From positions 1-32,435 of the forward strand of contig CAMVJN010000004.1 of assembly GCA_947167825.1 (NCBI GenBank): DNA of 32,435 nucleotides, in the 5' to 3' direction. This DNA is from an uncultured Selenomonadales bacterium. GTDB taxonomy: Bacteria; Bacillota; Negativicutes; Selenomonadales; Selenomonadaceae. The stretch's first letter is position 1. Each line of letters starts with the position of its first letter. Shown piece by piece: positions 17,556-26,366 of the stretch. The notes beneath the pieces were generated by a model. It searched no databases, was not told the DNA's origin, and was given only the letters and a program-made list of their open reading frames with translations. The translations under genes and the position numbers were made by a program.

Positions 17556-20177
17556 CTATTTTGCCTCGGCCCAGTCCTTTCCGCAATGAATATCAATCGT
17601 CAGCGGTACTGAAAGCTTTACTGCATTTTCCATGGCATCCTTGAGCAATGCGGAAACGGCTTCCGATTCGTTCTCCTTGACTTCGAGCACAAGTTCGTCA
17701 TGTACCTGCAAAAGCATCCGGCTTTTGAAGCCGCCTTCTCGAAGCCTTCGATAGACCTCTATCATCGCCAGCTTGATAATATCCGCCGCTGTCCCTTGAA
17801 TCGGCGTATTCATTGCCATGCGCTCCGCCAACGAACGCTGGACGTAATTCTTGCTCCGAATCGTCGGAAGTTCCCGGCGGCGGCCAAACATTGTGGTGAC
17901 GAAACCGTCCTTATGCGCTTTCTGCACCATTTCGTCCATGAACGTTTTGACACCGACATATTTCCCAAAATAATCCCCGATATATTTTGCCGCGTCTTTC
18001 CGCGAAATGCCGAGCCCATTGGAAAGACCGAAGTCGCTGATTCCATACACAATGCCGAAATTGACCGCCTTTGCATGGCGACGCAAAATCGGAGTCACCT
18101 GATCCATCGGCACGCCGAAAACCTCTGCCGCCGTCCGCGCATGGATGTCTTCTCCCCGCGTGAACGAGCCGACAAAATTCACATCTTTAGAAAGATGCGC
18201 CAATATCCGCAGCTCAATCTGCGAATAATCGGCGGACATCAAGGCGTCATATCCTTCGCCCGGTTCAAAAATACTGCGAATCGCTTTGCCTTCCTCTGTT
18301 CGTACGGGGATATTCTGGAGATTGGGGTCGGAGCTGGAAAGCCGTCCAGTTGCCGTCACCATCTGATTGAAGCTTGTATGGACGCGCTCGGTTTCATCGT
18401 CGATCAATTCGGCCACGGCGTCCAAATAAGTGGATTTTAGCTTTGCCCAACGCCTGTATTCGAGAATCTTTTCTATAATCGGATGTTCCTGACGTAAGCT
18501 TTCCAAGACCTCTGCGTTTGTCGAGAATCCGCTTTTCGTCTTTTTTGCCGCAGGAAGTCCAAGCTCCTCGAACAACACCGTCGCAAGCTGCTTCGGCGAA
18601 TTGACATTGAACGAATGGCCTGCCAGCTCGTAAATATCGGATTCCAGCGCCGTCAGTTTTCGTCCCGCCGCCTCGCGTTGCGACTCAAGCTTCGCACGAT
18701 TCAAAAACACTCCTGTTCTTTCCATCGAGACAAGAACTTCGACCAACGGAAGCTCCATATCAGAATACAGGGAAAAAATGTTCAACTCATCCAGACATTC
18801 CCGAAGACGAACAGAAAGCTTTTCAAGCAGTTTCGCTTCTGCTGCTGTCCGCTCTCTTGGCATTGCTTTTTCATTCACGGGAGGCTCGTCGGGCAACCAG
18901 ATTGCCCTAAGTTTCTCGACAGACGCCTGTCCCATCGACGCATTGAGCAAATAGCCTGCCAAGGCGACGTCGAATAATCCTTCCCCTCCTGTGGAAGAAC
19001 CGCCCGCATGGTAAAAACTCTTAAGATCATCGGTTGTGCGGGAAATCGACGCGTCATTCAAAAGTTCCCAAACTGCTTTCCATCCCGGCGAATCCACCGT
19101 ACAAAATGCGACGCGCCCTCCTGAAGCGACAGCCGTTCCAGTCATACGCCGGTGGGGCGGTTTTCCTTCGTAGATGCCCACGAAACTGACAGTTCTTTTT
19201 TCCGCTCCGCGCACTGCCGAACAAAAAGCTTCTGCTTTCTTCGCTGTGTCCAAATCTTCTATCGGCAACGAAGAAGTTGCTTCCGTTGGAATACTGCCTG
19301 CCGACTCCGCAAAAAAGGTGTCAAAAATCTTTCGTGCATTGCTCATTCCATAGTGGTCACAAAAACGGAAAAATTGTTCCCTGTCCGGCGTGATTGCATA
19401 TAATTCCGGTTCAAAAGATACAGGCGCCTGACAATCGATTGTCGCCAGACGTTTGGAAAGCTCCGCTTGAATTTTGTTTTCCATCAAGCGTTCTTTCACT
19501 TTTTTCCCGGAAATCTCTTCAAGGTGCGCATAAACACCTTCCAGGCTTCCGTATTCAATCAAAAGCTTCTTGGCAGTTTTTTCCCCGATACCAGGAACGC
19601 CTGGGATATTGTCCGAACTGTCCCCCATTAATCCCTTCAGATCGACAAGGCGAATCGGTTCGAATCCATACGTCGCACGAAATGCCGATTCATCGAAAAC
19701 ACCAATTTCTGAAATACCTTTTTTTGTGTAAAGCACTTGCACATCAGGGCGAATCAGCTGAAATGCATCCCTGTCGCCCGTAACAATCAATGTTTCATAT
19801 TCGCCGGTTTCCGCTGCCCGTGAAGAAATGGTTCCGATAATATCGTCAGCCTCGTAATTATCAATTTCGATAAACGGAATCCCACATGCGTCTAGGAAAT
19901 CGCGAAGAATCGGCACTTGGGAGGAAAGTTCTTCCGGTGTTTTCGCGCGCGTCCCCTTATAATCCGCATACAACTCTGTCCGAAAGGTATGACGACTTTT
20001 GTCAAATGCGACCACCATACGATGCGGCTTGTACTCCTTCAGGATCTTGAACAGCATATTGGAAAAACCGTGAACGGCGTTCGTATATTCGCCCTGTGGC
20101 GAAGTCAGCAATGGAAGCGCGTAAAAAGCCCGAAACATCAAGCTGCTCCCGTCGAGTATCATCAGGCGTTTTTTCAT
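17556..20177 (-). CDS. polA: DNA polymerase I
   Basis: 5' nuclease domain (DGSSLMFRAFYALP, GLMGDSSDNIPGVPGIGEKTA) and family A polymerase motifs (SADYSQIELRILAHLS, RRHAKAVNFGIVYGIS, LLQVHDELVLEV). Confidence 0.97.
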   Translation of the reverse strand: MKKRLMILDGSSLMFRAFYALPLLTSPQGEYTNAVHGFSNMLFKILKEYKPHRMVVAFDKSRHTFRTELYADYKGTRAKTPEELSSQVPILRDFLDACGIPFIEIDNYEADDIIGTISSRAAETGEYETLIVTGDRDAFQLIRPDVQVLYTKKGISEIGVFDESAFRATYGFEPIRLVDLKGLMGDSSDNIPGVPGIGEKTAKKLLIEYGSLEGVYAHLEEISGKKVKERLMENKIQAELSKRLATIDCQAPVSFEPELYAITPDREQFFRFCDHYGMSNARKIFDTFFAESAGSIPTEATSSLPIEDLDTAKKAEAFCSAVRGAEKRTVSFVGIYEGKPPHRRMTGTAVASGGRVAFCTVDSPGWKAVWELLNDASISRTTDDLKSFYHAGGSSTGGEGLFDVALAGYLLNASMGQASVEKLRAIWLPDEPPVNEKAMPRERTAAEAKLLEKLSVRLRECLDELNIFSLYSDMELPLVEVLVSMERTGVFLNRAKLESQREAAGRKLTALESDIYELAGHSFNVNSPKQLATVLFEELGLPAAKKTKSGFSTNAEVLESLRQEHPIIEKILEYRRWAKLKSTYLDAVAELIDDETERVHTSFNQMVTATGRLSSSDPNLQNIPVRTEEGKAIRSIFEPGEGYDALMSADYSQIELRILAHLSKDVNFVGSFTRGEDIHARTAAEVFGVPMDQVTPILRRHAKAVNFGIVYGISDFGLSNGLGISRKDAAKYIGDYFGKYVGVKTFMDEMVQKAHKDGFVTTMFGRRRELPTIRSKNYVQRSLAERMAMNTPIQGTAADIIKLAMIEVYRRLREGGFKSRMLLQVHDELVLEVKENESEAVSALLKDAMENAVKLSVPLTIDIHCGKDWAEAK

Positions 20178-20189
20178 TCTGTCCTCCGC

Positions 20190-21176
20190 TTATCCCTTCG
20201 CCGCCGTATTCAACAATTCCTGATGCCGTACAGGAGACTGCTCCGTCTTGCGGAGGCGAAGCACGCCGTCAGCTTCCACAGAACCGGAAAGGCCATATAA
20301 TTTTTGCACATCTTCCAATTTGACATACCATTTGTTGTTCAACCATTCCCCTGGAACCTTTCCCAACGGCGAAGAAAGCGTTTTCGCGTCCCAATCGGAA
20401 ATGACAGTTTGTTTTGTGACTGCGGAAACGGAAGCGACAGGAACATAAATCCCGTTCGCCAGCTTCAATGCTAATCCGGACACCCACAGATCATCAATCT
20501 CAACACGATATGAGATGGACAGGAATGTCGGCTGTCCATCTGACGCATCTATTTTTTCTTCAATGTCTGCATCCGAAACAAAATCTGCGACGCCGAATGC
20601 CGCCAATGCCTTTCTCACTGTCGCCACATCCAGGTATTGCCGATGATACCCGTCCGGATAAATGTAATAAGCGACCCGTCCGTCAGGCAGGCGTTCAATC
20701 ACGACTCGTTCATAATCAATTTCCACCGGCGTCCCGATGTCAGTCATCTCGTAAAGCTCCTCGGCATTTTCTTCCCACAGACGGATGCAGCCGTTCGACA
20801 CATAGCCGCCGATGGATTCGGGGCGATTCGTACCGTGTATGCCGTAGTGGCCGCCAATTCCCATCCATCGGTAGCCCAGCGGATTGTCCTCTCCCGACTC
20901 CACTTTCTTTTTCATGTCTTTTGGGTCGACCCATACAGGATTGACCTCCATCTCGACTACCGAAAAATCGCCGATTGGCGTTTGTGTCTCCTGCTTGCCC
21001 GCGGCAATCGGATACATAGTGACCTTTTTGCCGTTCCTCCAAAATGTCAGGATACGGCTGGCCAAATTAATCGTGATTTTTTCTCCTGTTGATCCCTGTG
21101 TTGGTTCTGCCCAGGCAAAATTCGCCGCGCCAAGCAAAAACATAGCTGCAATAATCCCTGCTATTTTCTTTTTCAT
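20190..21176 (-). CDS. L,D-transpeptidase (YkuD) with C-terminal copper-amine-oxidase-N-like region
   Basis: Signal peptide MKKKIAGIIAAMFLLGAANFAWA; YkuD motif GIHGTNRPESIGGYVSNGCIRL; ATG at 21176 chosen. Confidence 0.92.
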   Translation of the reverse strand: MKKKIAGIIAAMFLLGAANFAWAEPTQGSTGEKITINLASRILTFWRNGKKVTMYPIAAGKQETQTPIGDFSVVEMEVNPVWVDPKDMKKKVESGEDNPLGYRWMGIGGHYGIHGTNRPESIGGYVSNGCIRLWEENAEELYEMTDIGTPVEIDYERVVIERLPDGRVAYYIYPDGYHRQYLDVATVRKALAAFGVADFVSDADIEEKIDASDGQPTFLSISYRVEIDDLWVSGLALKLANGIYVPVASVSAVTKQTVISDWDAKTLSSPLGKVPGEWLNNKWYVKLEDVQKLYGLSGSVEADGVLRLRKTEQSPVRHQELLNTAAKG

Positions 21177-21325
21177 TGCAAGCACTCCGCTTTCCCGATG
21201 CCGAAAAACAAACATGCATACTATCGCCATCGTAAATTCTCGGTTAATAGTATAACGCATTTTTTGTGATTTGACGCAAAAGAAATTCACCGATGAAAAA
21301 TTTTTATTTTGATGGCAAAATAAAA

Positions 21326-21373
21326 AAACGCCGTACGAAATCCTTTTTACAGGAGATTCCATACGGCGTTTTC
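21326..21373. terminator. Terminator hairpin downstream of RNase J gene
   Basis: AAAACGCCGTACG...CATACGGCGTTTT inverted repeat flanked by A/T tracts. Confidence 0.75.
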
Positions 21374-23038
21374 TTAGATTTCCATTATAATTGGAAGAAT
21401 CATCGGGCGACGACGAGTCTTGTCGAACAGATAACGCCCGAGGGCATCACGGATATTTGACTTGATGGCGCCCCACTCAATGACGCCTTCGTCCTGGCAA
21501 CGGTCAAGCGCTTGCTCAACCCGCGTCCGGGCTTCGTCCATAAGTTCCTCGGACTCGCGCACATAAACAAACCCACGAGATACGATATCTGGTCCCGATA
21601 CAACCTCGCCGGTCTCCTTATTCATCGTCAGCACGATAATCAAAATTCCATCCTGCGAAAGCTGCCGACGGTCCCTGAGCACGATATTCCCGACATCGCC
21701 GACGCCGAGACCGTCCACAAGCACGCGGCCTGCTGTCACCTTTCCGGCCACAGCGCCCGTATCCCGGGTAAACTCAAGCACCTGCCCGTTCTCGCTGATG
21801 AAAATATTTTCCTTCGGCATCCCGAGTTCCTGCGCCAGCTTCGCGTGCTTGATCAGATGGCGGTACTCGCCGTGCACCGGAATGAAAAACTTCGGACGCA
21901 CAAGATTGTGCATCAGTTTGATTTCCTCTTGGCTTGCGTGGCCGGAAACGTGGATTCCCTCGCTGCGCCCGTAGATTACATTTGCGCCAAGCTTCAACAG
22001 ATGGTCAATCGTTTTTGAGACAAGTTTCTCGTTTCCTGGAATCGGCGTCGCCGAAATGATGATTGTATCGCCGGGAACAATGGCAACCTTGCGGTGTTCG
22101 CCTACTGCCATGCGCGTCAGTGCTGACATCGGCTCGCCCTGGCTGCCTGTCGTGATGACGACGACCTGATTCGGTGAGTAAAAATTGATTTCATCAATAT
22201 CGATGATCGTGCCTTCCGGAGCGCTGATATAGCCAAGCTCCAGAGAAATCGAGACTACATTCACCATGCTGCGCCCAAGCACGGCGACTTTCCGCTTGTA
22301 ACGCACCGCTGTATCGATGACCTGCTGGATACGATGGACATTCGATGAAAACGTCGCAACGATAATCCTCTGTTTTGCGTTATGGAAAGCCTTGTCGAAC
22401 GCCGCGCCAACTGTGCGCTCGCTTGGGGTATGCCCTTCACGCTCCGCATTTGTGCTGTCCGCCAGAAGGAGCAACACGCCTCGGTTCCCCAAATCGGAAA
22501 AACGGCGAAAATCCGTCATTTCTCCGTCAATAGGCGTGTAATCGAGCTTGTAGTCGCCCGTATGGACAATCATGCCTACCGGCGTGCGAATCGAAAGCCC
22601 CACCGCGTCTGGAATGCTGTGGTTGACACGGATGAAACCGACGCTGAAGCAGCCGATATTGATTACATCGCCCGGTGTGACAGGCTTCAGTTTTTCACAG
22701 CTCACGCTGTGCTCCTTCAGCCTTCCCGCCAAAATCCCCAGCGTCAACCGCGTGCCGTAAACCGGTACGTCTATTTGTTTCAGCACGTACGGAAGCGCAC
22801 CAATATGGTCCTCATGCCCGTGCGTGAGGACAATCGCCTTGATTTTCTCGCGATTTTCCATCAGATACGTGATATCAGGAATCACGAGATCAATGCCCAG
22901 CATGTCGTCCTCGGGGAACATCAACCCTGCGTCAATCAGCAGAATCTCATCGTCCACGCGGATGACCGTCATATTTTTGCCGATCTCCCCCAAGCCGCCC
23001 AGAGGAATGACCTGCAACTTTTGTTGTCCCTTCGACAA
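21374..23038 (-). CDS. rnj: Ribonuclease J
   Basis: 554 aa; PLGGLGEIGKNM, LTHGHEDHIGALPYVL metallo-beta-lactamase motif; beta-CASP region; TTG start with GGAGG 10 nt upstream. Confidence 0.95.
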   Translation of the reverse strand: MSKGQQKLQVIPLGGLGEIGKNMTVIRVDDEILLIDAGLMFPEDDMLGIDLVIPDITYLMENREKIKAIVLTHGHEDHIGALPYVLKQIDVPVYGTRLTLGILAGRLKEHSVSCEKLKPVTPGDVINIGCFSVGFIRVNHSIPDAVGLSIRTPVGMIVHTGDYKLDYTPIDGEMTDFRRFSDLGNRGVLLLLADSTNAEREGHTPSERTVGAAFDKAFHNAKQRIIVATFSSNVHRIQQVIDTAVRYKRKVAVLGRSMVNVVSISLELGYISAPEGTIIDIDEINFYSPNQVVVITTGSQGEPMSALTRMAVGEHRKVAIVPGDTIIISATPIPGNEKLVSKTIDHLLKLGANVIYGRSEGIHVSGHASQEEIKLMHNLVRPKFFIPVHGEYRHLIKHAKLAQELGMPKENIFISENGQVLEFTRDTGAVAGKVTAGRVLVDGLGVGDVGNIVLRDRRQLSQDGILIIVLTMNKETGEVVSGPDIVSRGFVYVRESEELMDEARTRVEQALDRCQDEGVIEWGAIKSNIRDALGRYLFDKTRRRPMILPIIMEI

Positions 23039-23149
23039 AAAAACAACACCTCCATTATTATTTGACTGTCAAGAGATACCTTATGAAATCCGAACCGTTC
23101 AATATCCAAGAGTGTACCAAAATTGACCGTTCTGTTTCTGATAACACAC

Positions 23150-23179
23150 ATTATATCTCTAAAAATCCCCGCTTGTCAA
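23150..23179 (-). promoter_or_regulatory. Predicted sigmaA promoter for RNase J gene
   Basis: Minus strand TTGACA-N18-TATAAT. Confidence 0.78.
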
Positions 23180-23187
23180 AGAAAGAA

Positions 23188-23216
23188 TTGAACTTCACAT
23201 AAAATTCTTCTATAAT
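23188..23216 (+). promoter_or_regulatory. Predicted sigmaA promoter for aminotransferase gene
   Basis: TTGAAC-N17-TATAAT. Confidence 0.78.
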
Positions 23217-23247
23217 AAAAGAGTTAACGAATAGGAGGTCTTGCACA

Positions 23248-24117
23248 TTGAAAGAGCTTGCTTATTATGATGGCGCCTTTTTGCCGTTGGACACCTACGC
23301 CGTCCATCTGGAAGATCGCGGTTTCCAGTTTGGCGATGGCGTGTTTGAGACAATCCGCGTTTATGATGGAAAATGCTTTGCATTGGAGGAACACCTGGAG
23401 CGCTATCGCCGTTCCATGCGGGAGTTGTCGATTCCGATTACCGATGCCGACGCAGAGCTGGCCGGCGTCTTCTACGAGCTAATCGAGAAAACGGAAATCA
23501 AGGACGGAATCATTTATTTCCAGCTCACCCGCGGCACATCGCCACGTTCCTATTTGCCGCCGAAAATCAATCTGCCCCATCTCGGCGTCGTCATCCGCGA
23601 TGTACCGATTCATACGGATTGGCAGGAGAACGGCATCCGAGCAGCGCTTGTCGATGACATTCGCTGGTTGCGTTGCGATATTGCTTCATTAAATCTCTTG
23701 GGCAGCGTCCTGGCCGCCGAGGAAGCGAGGAAAAAAAATGCGAAGAAGGCGCTGTTTTTCCGCAAAGAAAAGAACACTGTCACCGAAGGTGAAGACGCAA
23801 ACTTTTTCGTCGTCAAGGACGAAGTGCTTTGGACGCATCCGGCAAACGAGATGATTTTAAACGGTATCACCCGCACAATCGTCAAAGAAAAGCTTGCCCC
23901 GTCTCTCGGCCTCACCGTCGTTGAAAAGACACTGACCCCCGATTTCGTTAAGGGCGCAGAGGAAGCCTTCTTCACGAACACCGCTGACGAAATCGTGCCG
24001 GTTGCAATGATTGACCGCGACGCGATTGCCGACGGCAAAACGGGCGAAATCACAAAAAAATTGCTTGCCGCATACAAAGAGCATGTGAAGAAAGAGCTGT
24101 CAAAGCCCGTCGAATAA
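23248..24117 (+). CDS. Class IV aminotransferase (D-amino-acid or branched-chain aminotransferase type)
   Basis: DRGFQFGDGVFETIRVYDGK, WLRCDIASLNLLGSVLAAEEA; TTG start with AGGAGG upstream. Confidence 0.9.
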   Translation: MKELAYYDGAFLPLDTYAVHLEDRGFQFGDGVFETIRVYDGKCFALEEHLERYRRSMRELSIPITDADAELAGVFYELIEKTEIKDGIIYFQLTRGTSPRSYLPPKINLPHLGVVIRDVPIHTDWQENGIRAALVDDIRWLRCDIASLNLLGSVLAAEEARKKNAKKALFFRKEKNTVTEGEDANFFVVKDEVLWTHPANEMILNGITRTIVKEKLAPSLGLTVVEKTLTPDFVKGAEEAFFTNTADEIVPVAMIDRDAIADGKTGEITKKLLAAYKEHVKKELSKPVE

Positions 24118-24147
24118 TTGACAATAGCGACGTATTTACCTTATACT
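24118..24147 (+). promoter_or_regulatory. Predicted sigmaA promoter for carboxyltransferase gene
   Basis: TTGACA-N18-TATACT starting immediately after the aminotransferase stop codon. Confidence 0.68.
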
Positions 24148-24167
24148 ATAAGGAAATATAAAAAATG

Positions 24168-24210
24168 CCTGCGGGGACGACGCAAAGCTTTTGCCCGCCG
24201 CCTTTTTCTT
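24168..24210 (+). terminator. Terminator-like GC-rich hairpin with T tract in the leader
   Basis: GCGGGGACGACGCAAAGCTTTTGCCCGCCGCCTTTTTCTT; can fold with GCAAA/TTTGC inner and GCGGG/CCCGC outer pairing. Confidence 0.4.
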
Positions 24211-24248
24211 CCGCAAGCTGATTTCAAATGGTGAAGGAGAGAAAAAAC

Positions 24249-25619
24249 ATGGCAAACAATCCCGTAAAAATCACGGAGACAATCCTGCGTGACGCGCATC
24301 AGTCGCTTTGCGCGACGCGTATGCGTATCGGACAGATGATTCCACAGCTTGAGGCGCTGGACGCCATCGGTTTCAACGCTCTGGAAGCTTGGGGCGGTGC
24401 CACCTTTGATTCGTGCTTGCGTTTCCTCGGCGAAGACCCGTGGGAGCGTCTCGATACACTGAAACAGCATTTGAAAAAAACGCCGATTCAAATGTTGCTG
24501 CGCGGACAGAACCTTCTAGGCTACAACCATTATTCTGACGACGTGGTACGGGCTTTTGTGCGGCAAGCGTCGAAGCACGGCGTTGCGGTGTTCCGCATTT
24601 TCGATGCACTGAATGATATCCGCAATCTGACCACGGCTATCGACGAGGCTTTGAAATGCCCCGAGAAACCGCACGTCCAAGGTTGTCTTGTTTACACGGT
24701 CAGTCCATACCACACGAACGAGACGTTCGTGGAACTCGCGAAAAAATTGCAGGAAATGGGCTGCCATTCCGTTTGCATTAAGGATATGTCCGGTCTTTTG
24801 AAACCTTACGTTGCCGAAGACCTCGTAAAGAAGTTGAAGGCCGCTGTCTCCGTCCCCATCGAGCTGCATACGCACTACACCAGCGGCTTCGGTTCTATGG
24901 CCTATTTGAAGGCTGTCGAGGCAGGCGTCGACATCATCGACTGCGCGCTGGCTCCGTTTTCCTGCGACACGTCCCAGCCCTGCACTGAGACGATGGTCGA
25001 AACGCTGGTCGGCACCGAGCGTGACACCGGCCTTGATCGCCAGAAGCTGATTCCGATTTCCAAGCATTTCACGAAAGTCAAACAGGAACTGATTAAAGAA
25101 TTTGACCTAAAAGGCTATTTTGACGTGAACCCGAACGTGCTGGATTTCCAGATTCCGGGCGGCATGCTCTCGAATCTGACAAACCAGCTCAAGGAAATGG
25201 GCATGGAGGACAAGTATCAAGATCTGCTCGACGAAATGCCTCGTGTCCGCGCTGACCTCGGCTATCCGCCGCTCGTCACGCCGTCCAGCCAAATCGTCGG
25301 CACGATGGCGACGATGAACGTGATGATGGGCCAGCGTTACAAGATGGTGCCGAAGGAAGTCAAGGATCTTGCCCGCGGCAAGTTTGGACGGACGCCGAAG
25401 CCCATCGACCGCGATTTTCTGATCAATACGCTCGGCATCCCCGAAAACGAGATCATCGACGACTGCGCGAAAGAAGATGCGAAGGAAATGACTGTCGCCC
25501 AGTTCCGCGAGGAAATGTCGAAGAAAGGCTATGCCAACGCGCCGGAGGAAGACGTTTTATCTTACGCCTTATTCCCGCAGGTCGCCGAGGAATTCTTCAA
25601 GAGCAAGGGCCGAATTTAG
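24249..25619 (+). CDS. Carboxyltransferase subunit (oxaloacetate decarboxylase alpha / pyruvate carboxylase subunit B / transcarboxylase 5S-like), no biotinyl domain
   Basis: ITETILRDAHQSLCATRMR, GGATFDSCLRFLGEDPWERL, CIKDMSGLLKP, ELHTHYTSG; ORF ends before any C-terminal AMKM biotinyl domain. Confidence 0.92.
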   Translation: MANNPVKITETILRDAHQSLCATRMRIGQMIPQLEALDAIGFNALEAWGGATFDSCLRFLGEDPWERLDTLKQHLKKTPIQMLLRGQNLLGYNHYSDDVVRAFVRQASKHGVAVFRIFDALNDIRNLTTAIDEALKCPEKPHVQGCLVYTVSPYHTNETFVELAKKLQEMGCHSVCIKDMSGLLKPYVAEDLVKKLKAAVSVPIELHTHYTSGFGSMAYLKAVEAGVDIIDCALAPFSCDTSQPCTETMVETLVGTERDTGLDRQKLIPISKHFTKVKQELIKEFDLKGYFDVNPNVLDFQIPGGMLSNLTNQLKEMGMEDKYQDLLDEMPRVRADLGYPPLVTPSSQIVGTMATMNVMMGQRYKMVPKEVKDLARGKFGRTPKPIDRDFLINTLGIPENEIIDDCAKEDAKEMTVAQFREEMSKKGYANAPEEDVLSYALFPQVAEEFFKSKGRI

Positions 25620-25634
25620 GCTATAATAATAGGC

Positions 25635-25680
25635 AAAAAAACGGAGCCGTTACGTGAAAAAGCACGACGGCTCCGTTTTT
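25635..25680 (+). terminator. Strong terminator downstream of carboxyltransferase gene
   Basis: AAAAACGGAGCCGT-TA-CGTG-AAAAAG-CACG-ACGGCTCCGTTTTT. Confidence 0.9.
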
Positions 25681-25718
25681 ATTCTTTGCAAGGAATAGAC
25701 ATTTTTAGCGAGGACCTA

Positions 25719-26366
25719 TCATTTCCATTTGGGTCTCGGATGGTAAATCTGCCAACCGAATCGGATGGCAAGCGTGCGGAGAATAACAACGATAAAAAAA
25801 CCAAACCATGACGCCGCCTGCATATCTCCGTGCATTCGCGCCATCAAGCACACGAAAAACGCACCGACGACAGAAGCCACCGCATAGACGTCCGCATGCA
25901 GGACAGTTGGCATTCGCTGCGCCATCAGATCCCGCAAAACACCGCCCCCCACAGCAGTCAGGAGCCCAAGAAAAATCGGCAGCGTATACTGCGCGTCTTT
26001 CTGCGCCAGTCCAGCAATAACACCGGTGACCGTAAATGCTGCGAGTCCAAGCGTATCCGAAATTTGAAAAAGGACAATGAGCCTTCGTTTTTGCACAGGT
26101 GTGATATGGTACGCGCCATATAATATTGAGACGAACGTTGCCGTCGCGATTGCCAAAATCAGGTTCGTCGTATTTACCAGTGCCGTCGGCGGTACGACAT
26201 TGATCAGGATGTCCCGAAGCATTCCTCCGCCAACAGCCGTCAAAACGGACAGAACGTTGATGCCGAAAATATCCATTTTTTTCGACAGACCGACAAGCGC
26301 GCCGGAAAGCGCAAAGGCAATCGTGCCAATCACGTCAAAGATCCCCCATGTCATGGAAAGCGTCAC
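25719..26366 (-). CDS. Trimeric intracellular cation (TRIC)/UPF0126 family membrane protein
   Basis: Two repeats GTIAFALSGALVG...GINVLSVLTAVGGGMLRDIL and AAFTVTGVIAGL...LPIFLGLLTAVGGGVLRDLM. GTG at 26366 overlaps the upstream TGA; ATG at 26354 is an alternative. Confidence 0.9.
   Translation of the reverse strand: MTLSMTWGIFDVIGTIAFALSGALVGLSKKMDIFGINVLSVLTAVGGGMLRDILINVVPPTALVNTTNLILAIATATFVSILYGAYHITPVQKRRLIVLFQISDTLGLAAFTVTGVIAGLAQKDAQYTLPIFLGLLTAVGGGVLRDLMAQRMPTVLHADVYAVASVVGAFFVCLMARMHGDMQAASWFGFFIVVILRTLAIRFGWQIYHPRPKWK

Noticed and set aside
22382-23065. 227 aa plus-strand ORF opposite RNase J
   Set aside because: Antisense to conserved RNase J coding sequence, no recognisable domain.
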